Of a stretch of DNA of 64,000 nt, positions 26,280 through 35,068 are shown in pieces. The position numbers were made by a program, and so were the translations under genes. Within the stretch, counting starts at the first letter, position 1. Each line of letters begins with the position of its first letter. The DNA lies in assembly GCF_029278605.1 (NCBI RefSeq), contig NZ_CP119573.1:248001-312000 (forward strand), in the 5' to 3' direction. Origin of the DNA: Cupriavidus sp. WKF15. Lineage in GTDB: Bacteria > Pseudomonadota > Gammaproteobacteria > Burkholderiales > Burkholderiaceae. Under the pieces are notes generated by a model. That model had not been told where the DNA came from and made no database searches. It worked only from the letters and a program-made list of their open reading frames with translations.

Positions 26280-28283
26280 ATGCAGGAGCGATCCGAACTC
26301 GCCACGCTCATCTTCGGCCGCCTGAGCTGGGAGGCCATACCGCTGCACGAGCCGATCCTGCTGGGCACCTTCCTCGTCGTGATCCTCGGCGGACTGGCGC
26401 TGCTGGGCGCGGTGACCTACTTCGGTCTGTGGGGCTATCTGTGGCGCGAGTGGTTCACGAGCATCGACCACAAGCGGATCGGCATCATGTACATGATCCT
26501 CGGGATCATCATGCTGCTGCGCGGCTTTGCCGACGCCGTGATGATGCGCCTGCAGCAGGCCGTCGCGTTCGGCGACAACCTTGGCTACCTGCCGCCGCAC
26601 CACTACGACCAGATCTTCACCGCGCACGGCATGATCATGATCTTCTTCGTGGCGATGCCGCTCGTGACCGGGCTCATGAACTTCGTGATGCCGTTGCAGA
26701 TCGGCGCGCGCGACGTCGCCTTCCCCTTCCTCAACAACTTCAGCTTCTGGATGACCACCGGCGGCGCGGTGCTGGTGATGATGTCGCTGTTCGTCGGCGA
26801 GTTCGCGCGCACCGGCTGGCTGGCCTATCCGCCGCTGTCCGGCATCGTCCACAGCCCTGACGTAGGGGTGGACTACTACATATGGTCCTTGCAGGTGGCG
26901 GGGGTGGGGACGGTGCTTTCGGGCATCAACCTGCTGGTGACCATCGTCAAGATGCGCGCGCCGGGCATGACGCTGATGCGCATGCCGGTCTTCACCTGGA
27001 CCGCGCTGTGCGCCAACGTGCTGATCATCGCCGCGTTCCCCGTGCTGACCGCGGCGCTGGCCATGCTGGCGCTGGACCGCTACCTGGGCATGAACTTCTT
27101 CACGGCCGACCAGGGCGGCAGCGCCATGATGTACGTGAACCTGATCTGGATCTGGGGCCACCCCGAGGTCTACATCCTGGTGCTGCCCGTGTTCGGGGTA
27201 TTCTCCGAGGTGGTGGCGACGTTCAGCCAGAAGCGGCTGTTCGGCTACGCGTCGATGGTTTACGCCACGGTCGTGATCACGGTGCTGTCCTACCTGGTCT
27301 GGCTGCACCACTTCTTCACGATGGGATCCGGGGCGAGCGTCAACTCGTTCTTCGGCATCACCACCATGATCATCTCGATCCCGACCGGGGCCAAGCTGTT
27401 CAACTGGCTGTTCACCATGTACCACGGGCGCATCCGCTTCGAGGTGCCGATGCTGTGGACGGTCGGCTTCATGGTCACCTTCGTGATCGGGGGCATGACT
27501 GGCGTGCTGCTGGCGGTGCCGCCCGCCGATTTTTCGCTGCACAACAGCTTGTTCCTGATCGCCCACTTCCACAACGTGATCATCGGCGGCGTGCTGTTCG
27601 GGCTGATGGCCGGCATCACGTACTGGTTTCCCAAGGCCTTCGGCTACCGGCTGGAGCCGTTCTGGGGCAAGTGCTCATTCTGGTTCTGGCTGGTCGGCTT
27701 CTACTTTGCGTTCATGCCGCTGTATGTGCTCGGCATGATGGGCGTGACCCGCCGCATGAGCCATTTCGAGGACCCCTCGCTGCGGATCTGGTTCCTGCTC
27801 GCGGCATTCGGCGCGCTGCTAATCGCGCTCGGCATCGGCTGTTTCCTGGTCCAGCTCGTGGTGAGCTTCATGCGCCGCGAATCGCTGCGCGACGTTACCG
27901 GCGATCCGTGGAATGGCCGCACGCTCGAATGGTCGACCTCGTCGCCGCCACCCGCCTACAACTTCGCCTTCACGCCGATCGTCCATGACAGCGACGCCTG
28001 GTGGCAGATGAAGACGCACGGTTTCCAGCGGCCAATGCACGGCTACATACCGATCCACATGCCGAAGAACACGAGCGCGGGCATCATCCTGGCGGGTCTC
28101 AGCACAGTCTGCGGCTTTGCGCTGATCTGGCACATCTGGTGGCTGGTGGTGGTGTCGTTTGCGGCGCTCATCATCAGCGCGATCGTGCACACCTTCAACT
28201 ACAAGCGCGACTACTACATCCCGGCCGATACGGTCGGCAACACGGAGGCGGCGCGCTCGGCGCTGCTGGCCCGCCATGCCTGA
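26280..28283 (+). CDS. cyoB: Cytochrome bo ubiquinol oxidase subunit I
   Basis: A 667-residue heme-copper oxidase subunit. Ligands align with E. coli CyoB: His116 and His431 for the low-spin heme, His429 for the high-spin heme, and His294, His343 and His344 for CuB, with Tyr298 for the His-Tyr cross-link. The quinol-site set Arg81, Asp85, His108, Gln111 is intact, so ubiquinol is the expected donor. It reduces O2 to water and pumps protons. It overlaps cyoC by 8 nt. Confidence 0.97.
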   Translation: MQERSELATLIFGRLSWEAIPLHEPILLGTFLVVILGGLALLGAVTYFGLWGYLWREWFTSIDHKRIGIMYMILGIIMLLRGFADAVMMRLQQAVAFGDNLGYLPPHHYDQIFTAHGMIMIFFVAMPLVTGLMNFVMPLQIGARDVAFPFLNNFSFWMTTGGAVLVMMSLFVGEFARTGWLAYPPLSGIVHSPDVGVDYYIWSLQVAGVGTVLSGINLLVTIVKMRAPGMTLMRMPVFTWTALCANVLIIAAFPVLTAALAMLALDRYLGMNFFTADQGGSAMMYVNLIWIWGHPEVYILVLPVFGVFSEVVATFSQKRLFGYASMVYATVVITVLSYLVWLHHFFTMGSGASVNSFFGITTMIISIPTGAKLFNWLFTMYHGRIRFEVPMLWTVGFMVTFVIGGMTGVLLAVPPADFSLHNSLFLIAHFHNVIIGGVLFGLMAGITYWFPKAFGYRLEPFWGKCSFWFWLVGFYFAFMPLYVLGMMGVTRRMSHFEDPSLRIWFLLAAFGALLIALGIGCFLVQLVVSFMRRESLRDVTGDPWNGRTLEWSTSSPPPAYNFAFTPIVHDSDAWWQMKTHGFQRPMHGYIPIHMPKNTSAGIILAGLSTVCGFALIWHIWWLVVVSFAALIISAIVHTFNYKRDYYIPADTVGNTEAARSALLARHA

Positions 28284-28965
28284 TACTACTGCCCCGTTCC
28301 CCGCCGGCCGCGCGCAGGCCACGCCGCCCGCCCCGCCGCACGCCGTGCAGTCCGGCCCTGGCACCGAGGAGGGCGAACTGCGCTTCTACATGACCAGCGA
28401 GCATCACGTGCCCAACGGCACCTTGCTGGGGTTCTGGGTGTACCTGATGAGCGATTGCCTCATCTTCGCGTGCCTGTTCGCGGCCTACGGCGTGCTCGGC
28501 CGCAGCTACGCGGGCGGGCCGACCGGCGCCGAGCTGTTCGACTTGCCGCTGGTGGCGCTGAATACGTCGTTCCTGCTGCTGTCGTCTATTACCTATGGCT
28601 TTGCCATGCTGCAGATGCAGCAGGGCCGCGTCGGCGGCACGCAGGGGTGGCTGGCCATCACCGGCCTGCTGGGTGCAGCCTTCCTTGGTGTGGAAATCTT
28701 TGAGTTCGTCCATCTGGTCAGCGAAGGCGCCGGCCCGTGGCGCAGCGGCTTCCTGACTTCGTTCTTCTCGCTGGTCAGCACGCACGGACTGCACGTGACT
28801 GTCGGCACCATCTGGCTCATCACGCTGATGGTGCAGGTCCGACTGCACGGGCTGATTCCCGAGAACCGCCGCCGGCTGATGTGCCTGTCGATGTTCTGGC
28901 ACTTCCTGGATGTGGTCTGGATCGGCGTCTTCACCTTTGTCTACCTGATGGGAGTGCTGCCATGA
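28276..28965 (+). CDS. cyoC: Cytochrome bo ubiquinol oxidase subunit III
   Basis: A 229-residue subunit with five hydrophobic segments and a Pro/Ala-rich N-terminus. Hallmarks are [88 protein letters not shown], and [24 protein letters not shown]. It stabilises the oxidase complex. ATG at 28276 overlaps the cyoB stop; the next gene is coupled by ATGA. Confidence 0.95.
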   Translation: MPDTTAPFPAGRAQATPPAPPHAVQSGPGTEEGELRFYMTSEHHVPNGTLLGFWVYLMSDCLIFACLFAAYGVLGRSYAGGPTGAELFDLPLVALNTSFLLLSSITYGFAMLQMQQGRVGGTQGWLAITGLLGAAFLGVEIFEFVHLVSEGAGPWRSGFLTSFFSLVSTHGLHVTVGTIWLITLMVQVRLHGLIPENRRRLMCLSMFWHFLDVVWIGVFTFVYLMGVLP

Positions 28966-29354
28966 GTGCACCGGACCAAACGCTCGGCAACGATGGCCAC
29001 GACGCGCACGGCCATGACGACGGCCACATCCACATCTCGTTGACCGGCTACGCGACCGGCTTCGTGCTGTCAGTGATCCTGACCATGATTCCATTCTGGC
29101 TGGTCATGGGCAAGGTGTTCGAGAAGTCCAGCACCACCGCAATGGTGCTGCTGTTGCTGGGCGCCGTGCAGATCGTCGTGCACATGATCTACTTCCTGCA
29201 CATGAACGCCAGGTCGGAGGGCGGCTGGAACATGCTGGCGCTGATCTTCACGCTGGTGCTGGTGGTGATCACGCTGAGCGGCACGCTATGGGTGATGTTC
29301 CACCTGAACTCGAACATGATGCCCGCGATGGTGGACACCGGGAAACTTCCCTGA
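28962..29354 (+). CDS. cyoD: Cytochrome bo ubiquinol oxidase subunit IV
   Basis: A 130-residue protein with three membrane helices (GFVLSVILTMIPFWLVMGKVF, TAMVLLLLGAVQIVVHMIYFLHM, NMLALIFTLVLVVITLSGTLWVMFHL). The N-terminus is His/Asp-rich (GHDAHGHDDGHIHIS). It assists assembly of the CuB site in the oxidase. The ATGA overlap with cyoC shows coupling. The stop is only 18 nt before the nitrile hydratase alpha start. Confidence 0.93.
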   Translation: MSAPDQTLGNDGHDAHGHDDGHIHISLTGYATGFVLSVILTMIPFWLVMGKVFEKSSTTAMVLLLLGAVQIVVHMIYFLHMNARSEGGWNMLALIFTLVLVVITLSGTLWVMFHLNSNMMPAMVDTGKLP

Positions 29355-29372
29355 CCGGCACGGACCAGGCCG

Positions 29373-30029
29373 ATGCACCACGAACACCCGAAGGACAACC
29401 ACGCCGCGCACGATCACGACGACGGCAGCCCCTTGTCCGACATCGAATTGCGCGTGCGCGCGCTGGAATCGCTGCTGGTCGAAAAAGGCTATATCGATCC
29501 AACGGCCCTGGATGTCCTCATCGAGACCTACGAACACCAGGTCGGGCCCCGCAATGGCGCACGCGTGGTAGCAAAGGCGTGGTCGGATCCGGACTACAAG
29601 GCATGGCTGCTGGAAGACGCGACGGCAGCAATCGCCTCCCTTGGCTACAGCGGCAGGCAGGGCGAGCACATGGTCGCGCTGGAAAACACCGCTGCCCTGC
29701 ACAATATGGTGGTCTGCACGCTGTGCTCGTGCTATCCGTGGCCGGTGCTCGGCTTGCCGCCGGTCTGGTACAAGTCGGCGCCGTATCGCGCGCGCGCCGT
29801 GATCGATCCGCGCGGGGTGCTCAGGGATTTCGGCGTAGCGCTCGCCGACGAGGTGCAGATCCGGGTGTGGGACTCCACGGCCGAGATCCGCTACCTGGTG
29901 TTGCCCATGCGTCCGCCGTCGACCGACGGCTGGAGCGAAGACGCGCTCGCCGAACTGGTGACGCGCGACTCCATGATCGGCACCGGCCTCGCAAAGACAC
30001 CTGCCTCGCCGGGAGGGGCGTCACGATGA
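29373..30029 (+). CDS. nthA: Nitrile hydratase alpha subunit (cobalt type)
   Basis: A 218-residue cytoplasmic subunit that hydrates nitriles to amides with the beta subunit. The metal-binding claw is VCTLCSC (Cys115, Cys118, Ser119, Cys120); threonine after the first cysteine is the cobalt-type signature (iron-type has serine). The following [23 protein letters not shown] is typical. The N-terminus is His/Asp-rich ([18 protein letters not shown]), which resembles the CyoD N-terminus and could help metal supply; this is inference. It starts 18 nt after cyoD and overlaps nthB by 4 nt. Confidence 0.95.
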   Translation: MHHEHPKDNHAAHDHDDGSPLSDIELRVRALESLLVEKGYIDPTALDVLIETYEHQVGPRNGARVVAKAWSDPDYKAWLLEDATAAIASLGYSGRQGEHMVALENTAALHNMVVCTLCSCYPWPVLGLPPVWYKSAPYRARAVIDPRGVLRDFGVALADEVQIRVWDSTAEIRYLVLPMRPPSTDGWSEDALAELVTRDSMIGTGLAKTPASPGGASR

Positions 30030-30685
30030 ACGGCGCGCAGGACATGGGCGGCATGCAATCGTTCGGGCCGGTTCGGCCCGAGCCGGACGAGCCCCCGTTC
30101 CATGCCGGCTGGGAGCGTCGCGTGCTGGCGCTGAACCTGGCCATGAACGCCGTCGGCAAGTGGAACATCGACATCCAGCGCGCCGCCCGTGAAAGCCTGC
30201 CGCCGGCGCAATACCTGGCCAGCAGCTACTATGAGATCTGGTTCGAGGGGTTGAAAAAGGTGCTGCTGGGCGCGGGCCTGGTCACGGCCGCGGAAATCGA
30301 ACAAGGCACGATGGCCATCGCTGGCGAGCCGGTCGACCGTGTCCTGAAGGCGGAAGAGGTGGCCGCCTCGCTGCTGCGCGGCAGCCCCAGTGCCCGTCCG
30401 GCAGCGGCGCCGGCACGCTTTGCGGTCGGCGACGTGGTCCGGACTCGCCTGCTCAATCCGGCGACGCATACACGCCTGCCCCGCTATTGCCGCGGCAGGC
30501 AAGGGCAAATTGTCCGGGTGCACGGCGCCCATGTCTTCCCGGATGCCAGTGCGCTGCGGCTTGGCGACCAGCCGCAATGGCTGTACACGGTGTGTTTTGA
30601 CGCCATTGACCTCTGGGGTCCCGACACAACGGCGGCCTCTGTCTGCGTGGATTGCTGGGAGTCTTATTTCGAGGAACTGGCATGA
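30026..30685 (+). CDS. nthB: Nitrile hydratase beta subunit
   Basis: A 219-residue protein. The N-terminus ([40 protein letters not shown]) is the classical beta-subunit start. The C-terminal SH3-like barrel reads [71 protein letters not shown] overlap couples it to nthA, and ATGA again to the activator gene. Confidence 0.95.
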   Translation: MNGAQDMGGMQSFGPVRPEPDEPPFHAGWERRVLALNLAMNAVGKWNIDIQRAARESLPPAQYLASSYYEIWFEGLKKVLLGAGLVTAAEIEQGTMAIAGEPVDRVLKAEEVAASLLRGSPSARPAAAPARFAVGDVVRTRLLNPATHTRLPRYCRGRQGQIVRVHGAHVFPDASALRLGDQPQWLYTVCFDAIDLWGPDTTAASVCVDCWESYFEELA

Positions 30686-31056
30686 GTGCGGCGGCCCTCC
30701 CTGTACGCGAACTGCGCCATGCCCTTCCCGATCTGCCCTGCGACGACGCCGGACCGGTCTTCAGGGCACCGTGGGAAGCGCAGGCATTCGCCATGGTGCT
30801 GGCCCTGCATGAGCGCGGCGTCTTCACGTGGACCGAATGGGCCGGACAACTGGCGCAGTCGATCCGCGATGCCCAGCGCGCGGGCGACCCTGACACCGGC
30901 GAAACCTACTACCAGCACTGGCTCGCGGCATTGGAAAAGATCAGCGCAGCGAAGGGCCTGGTCACGGAACCCCTGCTTGCCCAGCGCAAGGGCGAATGGG
31001 ATGAGGCGGCGCGGCACACGCCGCATGGCCGTCCAATCGAACTGGGCCGCCGCTAG
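30682..31056 (+). CDS. Nitrile hydratase accessory/activator protein
   Basis: A 124-residue protein of the P14K/NthE-type activator family, homologous to the beta-subunit N-terminal domain. Conserved features are FRAPWEAQAFAMVLALHERGVFTWTEWAGQLAQSIRDAQRAGDPDTGETYYQHWLAALEKI. These proteins deliver cobalt by subunit swapping or assist cysteine oxidation. It is coupled by ATGA to nthB and ends the cyo-nth transcript as far as spacing shows. Confidence 0.9.
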   Translation: MSAAALPVRELRHALPDLPCDDAGPVFRAPWEAQAFAMVLALHERGVFTWTEWAGQLAQSIRDAQRAGDPDTGETYYQHWLAALEKISAAKGLVTEPLLAQRKGEWDEAARHTPHGRPIELGRR

Positions 31057-31406
31057 TTCAATGGCAAGCTGAGATTCACGTTATCAGTCGCCTTCCCGCC
31101 TTCGACGGCCTCATGGCCAGCTCGACGCAAACGCGCATCATTCGTCACAAACACAATCCATCGAACAATTACGCTCAAATTGAGCAACAAATGCCAAGCC
31201 TTTGTCATTAATCTTCGGGCTCTTTTTCGTTCCGGTCCGCCAATTGCCAGCATGGGATAGCGCCCCTGAAGGCTTTTGCGCGATGCCATTGCGCGCCCTG
31301 CCACGACCTGAGCAGAAGCGTGCGATGCAGACCGTGAACGATCCATCTGCACCCGCCATCCCCACAAGGGCCAGCGGGGCATTCCATTGAACGGAGACAA
31401 CGACAA
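31057..31406. promoter_or_regulatory. Leader region of amino-acid permease with palindrome
   Basis: This 350-nt gene-free stretch precedes the permease. It holds a perfect 13-bp palindrome GCTCAA-A-TTGAGC at 31173-31185 in an AT-rich context, a plausible operator. I did not recognise a riboswitch. No gene is supported. Confidence 0.4.
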
Positions 31407-32786
31407 ATGAGTGCAAGTACGGAGCATTTGCAGCGCGGGCTGGGCGAGCGCCACATCCGCCTGATGGCGCTGGGGTCGGCCATCGGCGTAGGGCTGTTCC
31501 TCGGGTCGGCCAATGCCATCAGGATGGCGGGGCCGGCGATCATGCTGGCTTACCTGATCGGCGGCGCCATGATCTTCCTGATCATGCGCGCACTCGGCGA
31601 AATGGCTGTCCACAACCCGGTGGCAGGCTCCTTCTGCCGCTATGCGCAGGACCATATGGGCCCGCTGGCCGGCTACCTGACCGGCTGGAACTACTGGTTC
31701 CTGTGGCTGGTGACCTGCGTGGCCGAGATCACGGCCGTGGCCATCTACATGGGCGTCTGGTTCCCGGACGTGCCGCGCTGGATCTGGGCGCTTGCGGCAC
31801 TGGGCGCGATGGGCTCGGTCAACCTGCTGGCAGTCAAGGCCTATGGCGAGTTCGAGTTCTGGTTCGCCATGATCAAGATCGTGACCATCGTGCTGATGCT
31901 GTTCGGCGGCGGCGCCATGATCGTGTTCGGCCTGGGCAACGGCGGCGCGGCCACCGGCATCGGCAACCTGTGGGCGCATGGCGGCTTCCTGCCCAATGGC
32001 GCCAGCGGCGTGCTGATGTCGCTGCAGATGGTGATGTTCGCCTACCTCGGCGTGGAGATGATCGGCCTGACCGCCGGCGAAGCGAAGAACCCGCGCAAGT
32101 CGATCCCGGACGCGATCAACTCGGTGTTCTGGCGCATCCTGATCTTCTACGTCGGCGCGCTGTTCGTGATCCTCTCGCTCTATCCGTGGAACGAGATCGG
32201 CGCGCAGGGCAGCCCGTTCGTGATGACCTTCGAGCGCCTGGGCATCAAGACCGCCGCCGGCATCATCAACTTCGTGGTGCTGACCGCGGCGCTGTCGTCG
32301 TGCAACGGCGGCATCTTCAGCACGGGCCGCATGCTCTACAACCTGGCGCAGCAAGGCCAGGCGCCCGCCGCCTTTGCCAAGGTGGACAGCAACGGCGTGC
32401 CGCGCCGCGCGCTGCTGGTGTCGATCGGCGCGCTGCTGTGCGGCGTGCTGCTGAATTACCTGGTGCCGGAGAAGGTGTTCGTGTGGGTGACGTCGATCTC
32501 CACCTTCGGCGCGATCTGGACCTGGGCCATCATCCTGGTCACGCAGATGCAGTTCCGCAAGAACCTGTCGCCGGCCGAACGCGGCCAGCTGGCCTTCCGC
32601 ATGCCGTTCTGGCCGTATGGCTCGTGGATCGCGCTGGCCTTCCTGGCGCTGGTGATCGCGCTGATGGCCTACTTCCCGGACACGCGCGTGGCGCTGTACG
32701 TGGGCCCGGCCTGGCTGGTGCTGCTGACGGTGCTTTACTACCGCCTGGGCGTCCAGGCCCGCGGCCCGGTGACCTACCAGGCCTGA
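31407..32786 (+). CDS. APC-family amino-acid permease
   Basis: A 459-residue, 12-helix permease of the AAT subgroup. It begins LQRGLGERHIRLMALGSAIGVGLFLGSANAIRMAGPAIMLAYLIGG, with the substrate-binding GSAIGVGLFLGSA motif, and contains RALGEMAVHNPVAGSFCRYAQDHMGPLAGYLTGWNYWF. Close homologues are annotated as proline, D-alanine/glycine or aromatic amino-acid permeases, so the substrate is not fixed. GGAGAC lies 8 nt upstream of the ATG. It stands alone between the nth genes and the hopanoid locus. Confidence 0.92.
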   Translation: MSASTEHLQRGLGERHIRLMALGSAIGVGLFLGSANAIRMAGPAIMLAYLIGGAMIFLIMRALGEMAVHNPVAGSFCRYAQDHMGPLAGYLTGWNYWFLWLVTCVAEITAVAIYMGVWFPDVPRWIWALAALGAMGSVNLLAVKAYGEFEFWFAMIKIVTIVLMLFGGGAMIVFGLGNGGAATGIGNLWAHGGFLPNGASGVLMSLQMVMFAYLGVEMIGLTAGEAKNPRKSIPDAINSVFWRILIFYVGALFVILSLYPWNEIGAQGSPFVMTFERLGIKTAAGIINFVVLTAALSSCNGGIFSTGRMLYNLAQQGQAPAAFAKVDSNGVPRRALLVSIGALLCGVLLNYLVPEKVFVWVTSISTFGAIWTWAIILVTQMQFRKNLSPAERGQLAFRMPFWPYGSWIALAFLALVIALMAYFPDTRVALYVGPAWLVLLTVLYYRLGVQARGPVTYQA

Positions 32787-32790
32787 CCGG

Positions 32791-32814
32791 CGCTGGCGGC
32801 GGGGTGCGCCAGCG
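32791..32814 (+). terminator. GC-rich hairpin after the permease
   Basis: CGCTGGCG / CGCCAGCG, an 8-bp perfect stem with an 8-nt loop, begins 5 nt after the permease stop. There is no T tract, so it may only stabilise the 3' end. Confidence 0.4.
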
Positions 32815-32831
32815 GGCGCCAGCCGCTACAA

Positions 32832-32863
32832 TGGCCCCCGGGCAATCCAATGCCAGGGGGCCA
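32832..32863 (+). promoter_or_regulatory. Hairpin covering the Shine-Dalgarno of the ferritin-like gene
   Basis: TGGCCCCC at 32832-32839 is perfectly complementary to GGGGGCCA at 32856-32863. The right arm contains the only Shine-Dalgarno (AGGGGG) for the ATG at 32865. A TACAAT element at 32827-32832 overlaps the left arm, so transcripts starting just downstream would lack it while read-through transcripts would carry it. Confidence 0.4.
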
Positions 32864-32864
32864 G

Positions 32865-33899
32865 ATGTCCGAACTTTACGCCGCACCACCGCGCCACGAC
32901 GGGGCGGCCGACGCACACACCGATCGCGCTGATCCTGCCGGCCACGCCGGCGTTAGCGCCAATTCAGCCGAAGATGCCGTGGCGCGTGCCGCCGCCGTGG
33001 CCGATACGGTCGCGCGCACCGCGGTCGAGCAGGCGGATCACGCCATGCGCCACTGGACCGACCCGGCGCCGGGCCCGGTGCGCATCGGCTCCGCGCAGCA
33101 CTTGCGCTTGTTCTGCAACATGCTGCTGCAGACCCACAATCCTTACAAGCCGGCCGTGATCGAATGGCCGCAGCTGTCGCCCGATGCGCTGCAGCGCGTC
33201 ACCTCCCTGCCGATCTGGGACATTGCCGTGCAGACCGAGGGCCGTGCCTCGATCCGCGTGAAGACCTTTGCCGAGACCGTCACCGACCCGCTGCTGCGCA
33301 GCGCGCTGGACATGGACGGCGGCGAGGAAGCGCGCCACAAGGTCGTACTGTCCAAGCTGGTGGAGGCCTACGGCATCCCGCTCGCGCCGGAGCCCGACTA
33401 CCCGCCCCCGGACGACCCGGAGTGGGGCTGGCTCGTGACCGGCTACAGCGAGTGCATCGACAGCTTCTTCGCCTTTGGCCTGTTCACCATGGCCAAGCGC
33501 TCCGGCTACTTCCCGGCGGAACTCGTAGATACCTTCGAGCCCGTGATCCAGGAGGAAGGCCGGCACATCCTCTTCTTCGTCAACTGGGCCGCGTGGTACC
33601 GCCGCAACCTGCCCTGGTGGCGCCGGCCGCTGTTCGCGCTGAAGGTGGCGCGGGTGTGGGCCTTCCTGATCTGGGAGCGCATCGGCATCGCGCGCGGCAT
33701 CGACGCCGATGGCGCGGCGCAGGACGCCAACTTCACCATGAACGGCTCCGAAGCGCTTGGCGATTCGCTGTCGCCGGGTGCGATGATCGACCTGTGCCTG
33801 GCCGAGAACGACCGCCGCATGGCTGGCTACGACAAGCGATTGTTGCGGCCTGAGACCGTGCCGCGCCTGGCGCGGATCGCACGCCGCTTTCTGAAGTGA
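32865..33899 (+). CDS. Ferritin-like domain protein of the hopanoid locus
   Basis: A 344-residue protein. Two EExRH motifs (EEARH at 154-158, EEGRH at 230-234) and additional acidic residues (FAET near 134-137, YSEC near 194-197) have the spacing of a four-helix diiron site. The N-terminal 50 residues are disordered and Ala-rich. The central region WPQLSPDALQRVTSLPIWDIAVQTE is characteristic of this uncharacterised family. A hydroxylase, oxygenase or desaturase role in hopanoid modification is inference. It is 2 nt upstream of hpnB. ATG at 32865 is chosen over 32850 because AGGGGG sits 5 nt upstream. Confidence 0.8.
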   Translation: MSELYAAPPRHDGAADAHTDRADPAGHAGVSANSAEDAVARAAAVADTVARTAVEQADHAMRHWTDPAPGPVRIGSAQHLRLFCNMLLQTHNPYKPAVIEWPQLSPDALQRVTSLPIWDIAVQTEGRASIRVKTFAETVTDPLLRSALDMDGGEEARHKVVLSKLVEAYGIPLAPEPDYPPPDDPEWGWLVTGYSECIDSFFAFGLFTMAKRSGYFPAELVDTFEPVIQEEGRHILFFVNWAAWYRRNLPWWRRPLFALKVARVWAFLIWERIGIARGIDADGAAQDANFTMNGSEALGDSLSPGAMIDLCLAENDRRMAGYDKRLLRPETVPRLARIARRFLK

Positions 33900-33901
33900 C
33901 C

Positions 33902-35050
33902 ATGACTGCCGCGTTCGTGCTGTCCCTGCTGTCGCTGGCCATCTGGTGCGTACTGCTGTTCGGCCGCGCGGGGTTCTGGCGCGTGCGCAAGCCGGCAGCG
34001 GCCCCGGCGCCCGAGGCATGGCCCGAGGTGGTGGCGATTGTCCCGGCCCGCAACGAAGCCGACGTCATCGGCCGATGCGTGGCGGGCGTGCTCGGCCAGG
34101 CGTACCCGGGAAAGCTGTCGCTGGTCGTGGTCGATGACCACAGCCATGACGGCACCGCGGAGGTAGCGGCCAGCGCGGCAGCCGGCATTGCGCGGCCCGG
34201 CGCCCTGGCGGTAGTGCCGGCCCGCGACCTGCCGGCTGGCTGGAGCGGCAAGGTCTGGGCGCAGTCCGAAGGGTTGGCATGCGCAGACCGCGTAGCGCCG
34301 GACGCCGCCTATGTCTGGCTGACCGATGCCGACATCTGGCACGGCCCCGGCGTGCTGGCCGGGCTGGTCGCCCGCGCCGTGCACGAGCGGCGCGACCTGG
34401 TGTCGCTGATGGTGCGGTTGCGCTGCGTGTCGGCCTGGGAGCGGCTGATCGTACCGGCCTTTGTCTTCTTCTTTGCCAAGCTCTACCCGTTCGAGCGCGT
34501 ACGCGACCCGCGCCATGGCGTGGCCGCCGCCGCGGGCGGCTGCATGCTGGCGAGCCGTACGGCGCTGTCGCGCATCGGCGGATTCGCCGCGATCCGGGGC
34601 GAGTTGATCGACGATTGCAGCCTGGCCGCGAAGATCAAGCCGGGTGGCCCGATCAGCCTGGACCTTGCCGACGACAGCGTGTCGCTACGGCCGTATGACG
34701 ACTGGCGCAGCCTGTGGGACATGATTGCGCGCAGTGCCTACACCCAGCTGCGCTACTCGCCGCTGCTGCTGGCCGGCACGGTGGCGGCCATGACCGTGAC
34801 CTACCTGGCGCCACCGCTGCTGGCGCTGGCCGGCGGCGCCCGGCTGTGGCCGGCATGGCTCGCCTGGACGGCCATGGCGCTGGCCTACCGGCCGATGCTG
34901 CGCGAGTACCGCCAGCCCGCGTGGCTGGCGCCGCTGCTGCCGCTGACGGCACTGTTCTACCTCGGCGCCACGCTGGACTCGGCGCGGCGCTACTGGCTGC
35001 GCCGCGGCGGACAGTGGAAGGGCCGCAGCCAGGCGCCCGTGCGCTCGTGA
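33902..35050 (+). CDS. hpnB: Hopanoid-associated glycosyltransferase HpnB
   Basis: A 382-residue family-2 glycosyltransferase with an N-terminal membrane helix (FVLSLLSLAIWCVLLFG) and C-terminal hydrophobic helices. Catalytic-domain signs are VVAIVPARNEADVIGRCV, LVVVDDHSHDGTAEVA, WLTDADIWHGPGVL, GGCMLASRTALSRIGGFAAI and GELIDDCSLAAKIK. HpnB is consistently found in hopanoid loci. The start ATG follows the upstream stop by 2 nt. Confidence 0.9.
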   Translation: MTAAFVLSLLSLAIWCVLLFGRAGFWRVRKPAAAPAPEAWPEVVAIVPARNEADVIGRCVAGVLGQAYPGKLSLVVVDDHSHDGTAEVAASAAAGIARPGALAVVPARDLPAGWSGKVWAQSEGLACADRVAPDAAYVWLTDADIWHGPGVLAGLVARAVHERRDLVSLMVRLRCVSAWERLIVPAFVFFFAKLYPFERVRDPRHGVAAAAGGCMLASRTALSRIGGFAAIRGELIDDCSLAAKIKPGGPISLDLADDSVSLRPYDDWRSLWDMIARSAYTQLRYSPLLLAGTVAAMTVTYLAPPLLALAGGARLWPAWLAWTAMALAYRPMLREYRQPAWLAPLLPLTALFYLGATLDSARRYWLRRGGQWKGRSQAPVRS

Positions 35051-35068
35051 CGCTTCAGTCCTGACGCT

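Noticed and set aside
25743..27572. A 609-codon minus-strand open frame opposite cyoA/cyoB
   Set aside because: Low-complexity His/Gln/Asp/Arg-rich shadow frame of the oxidase genes.
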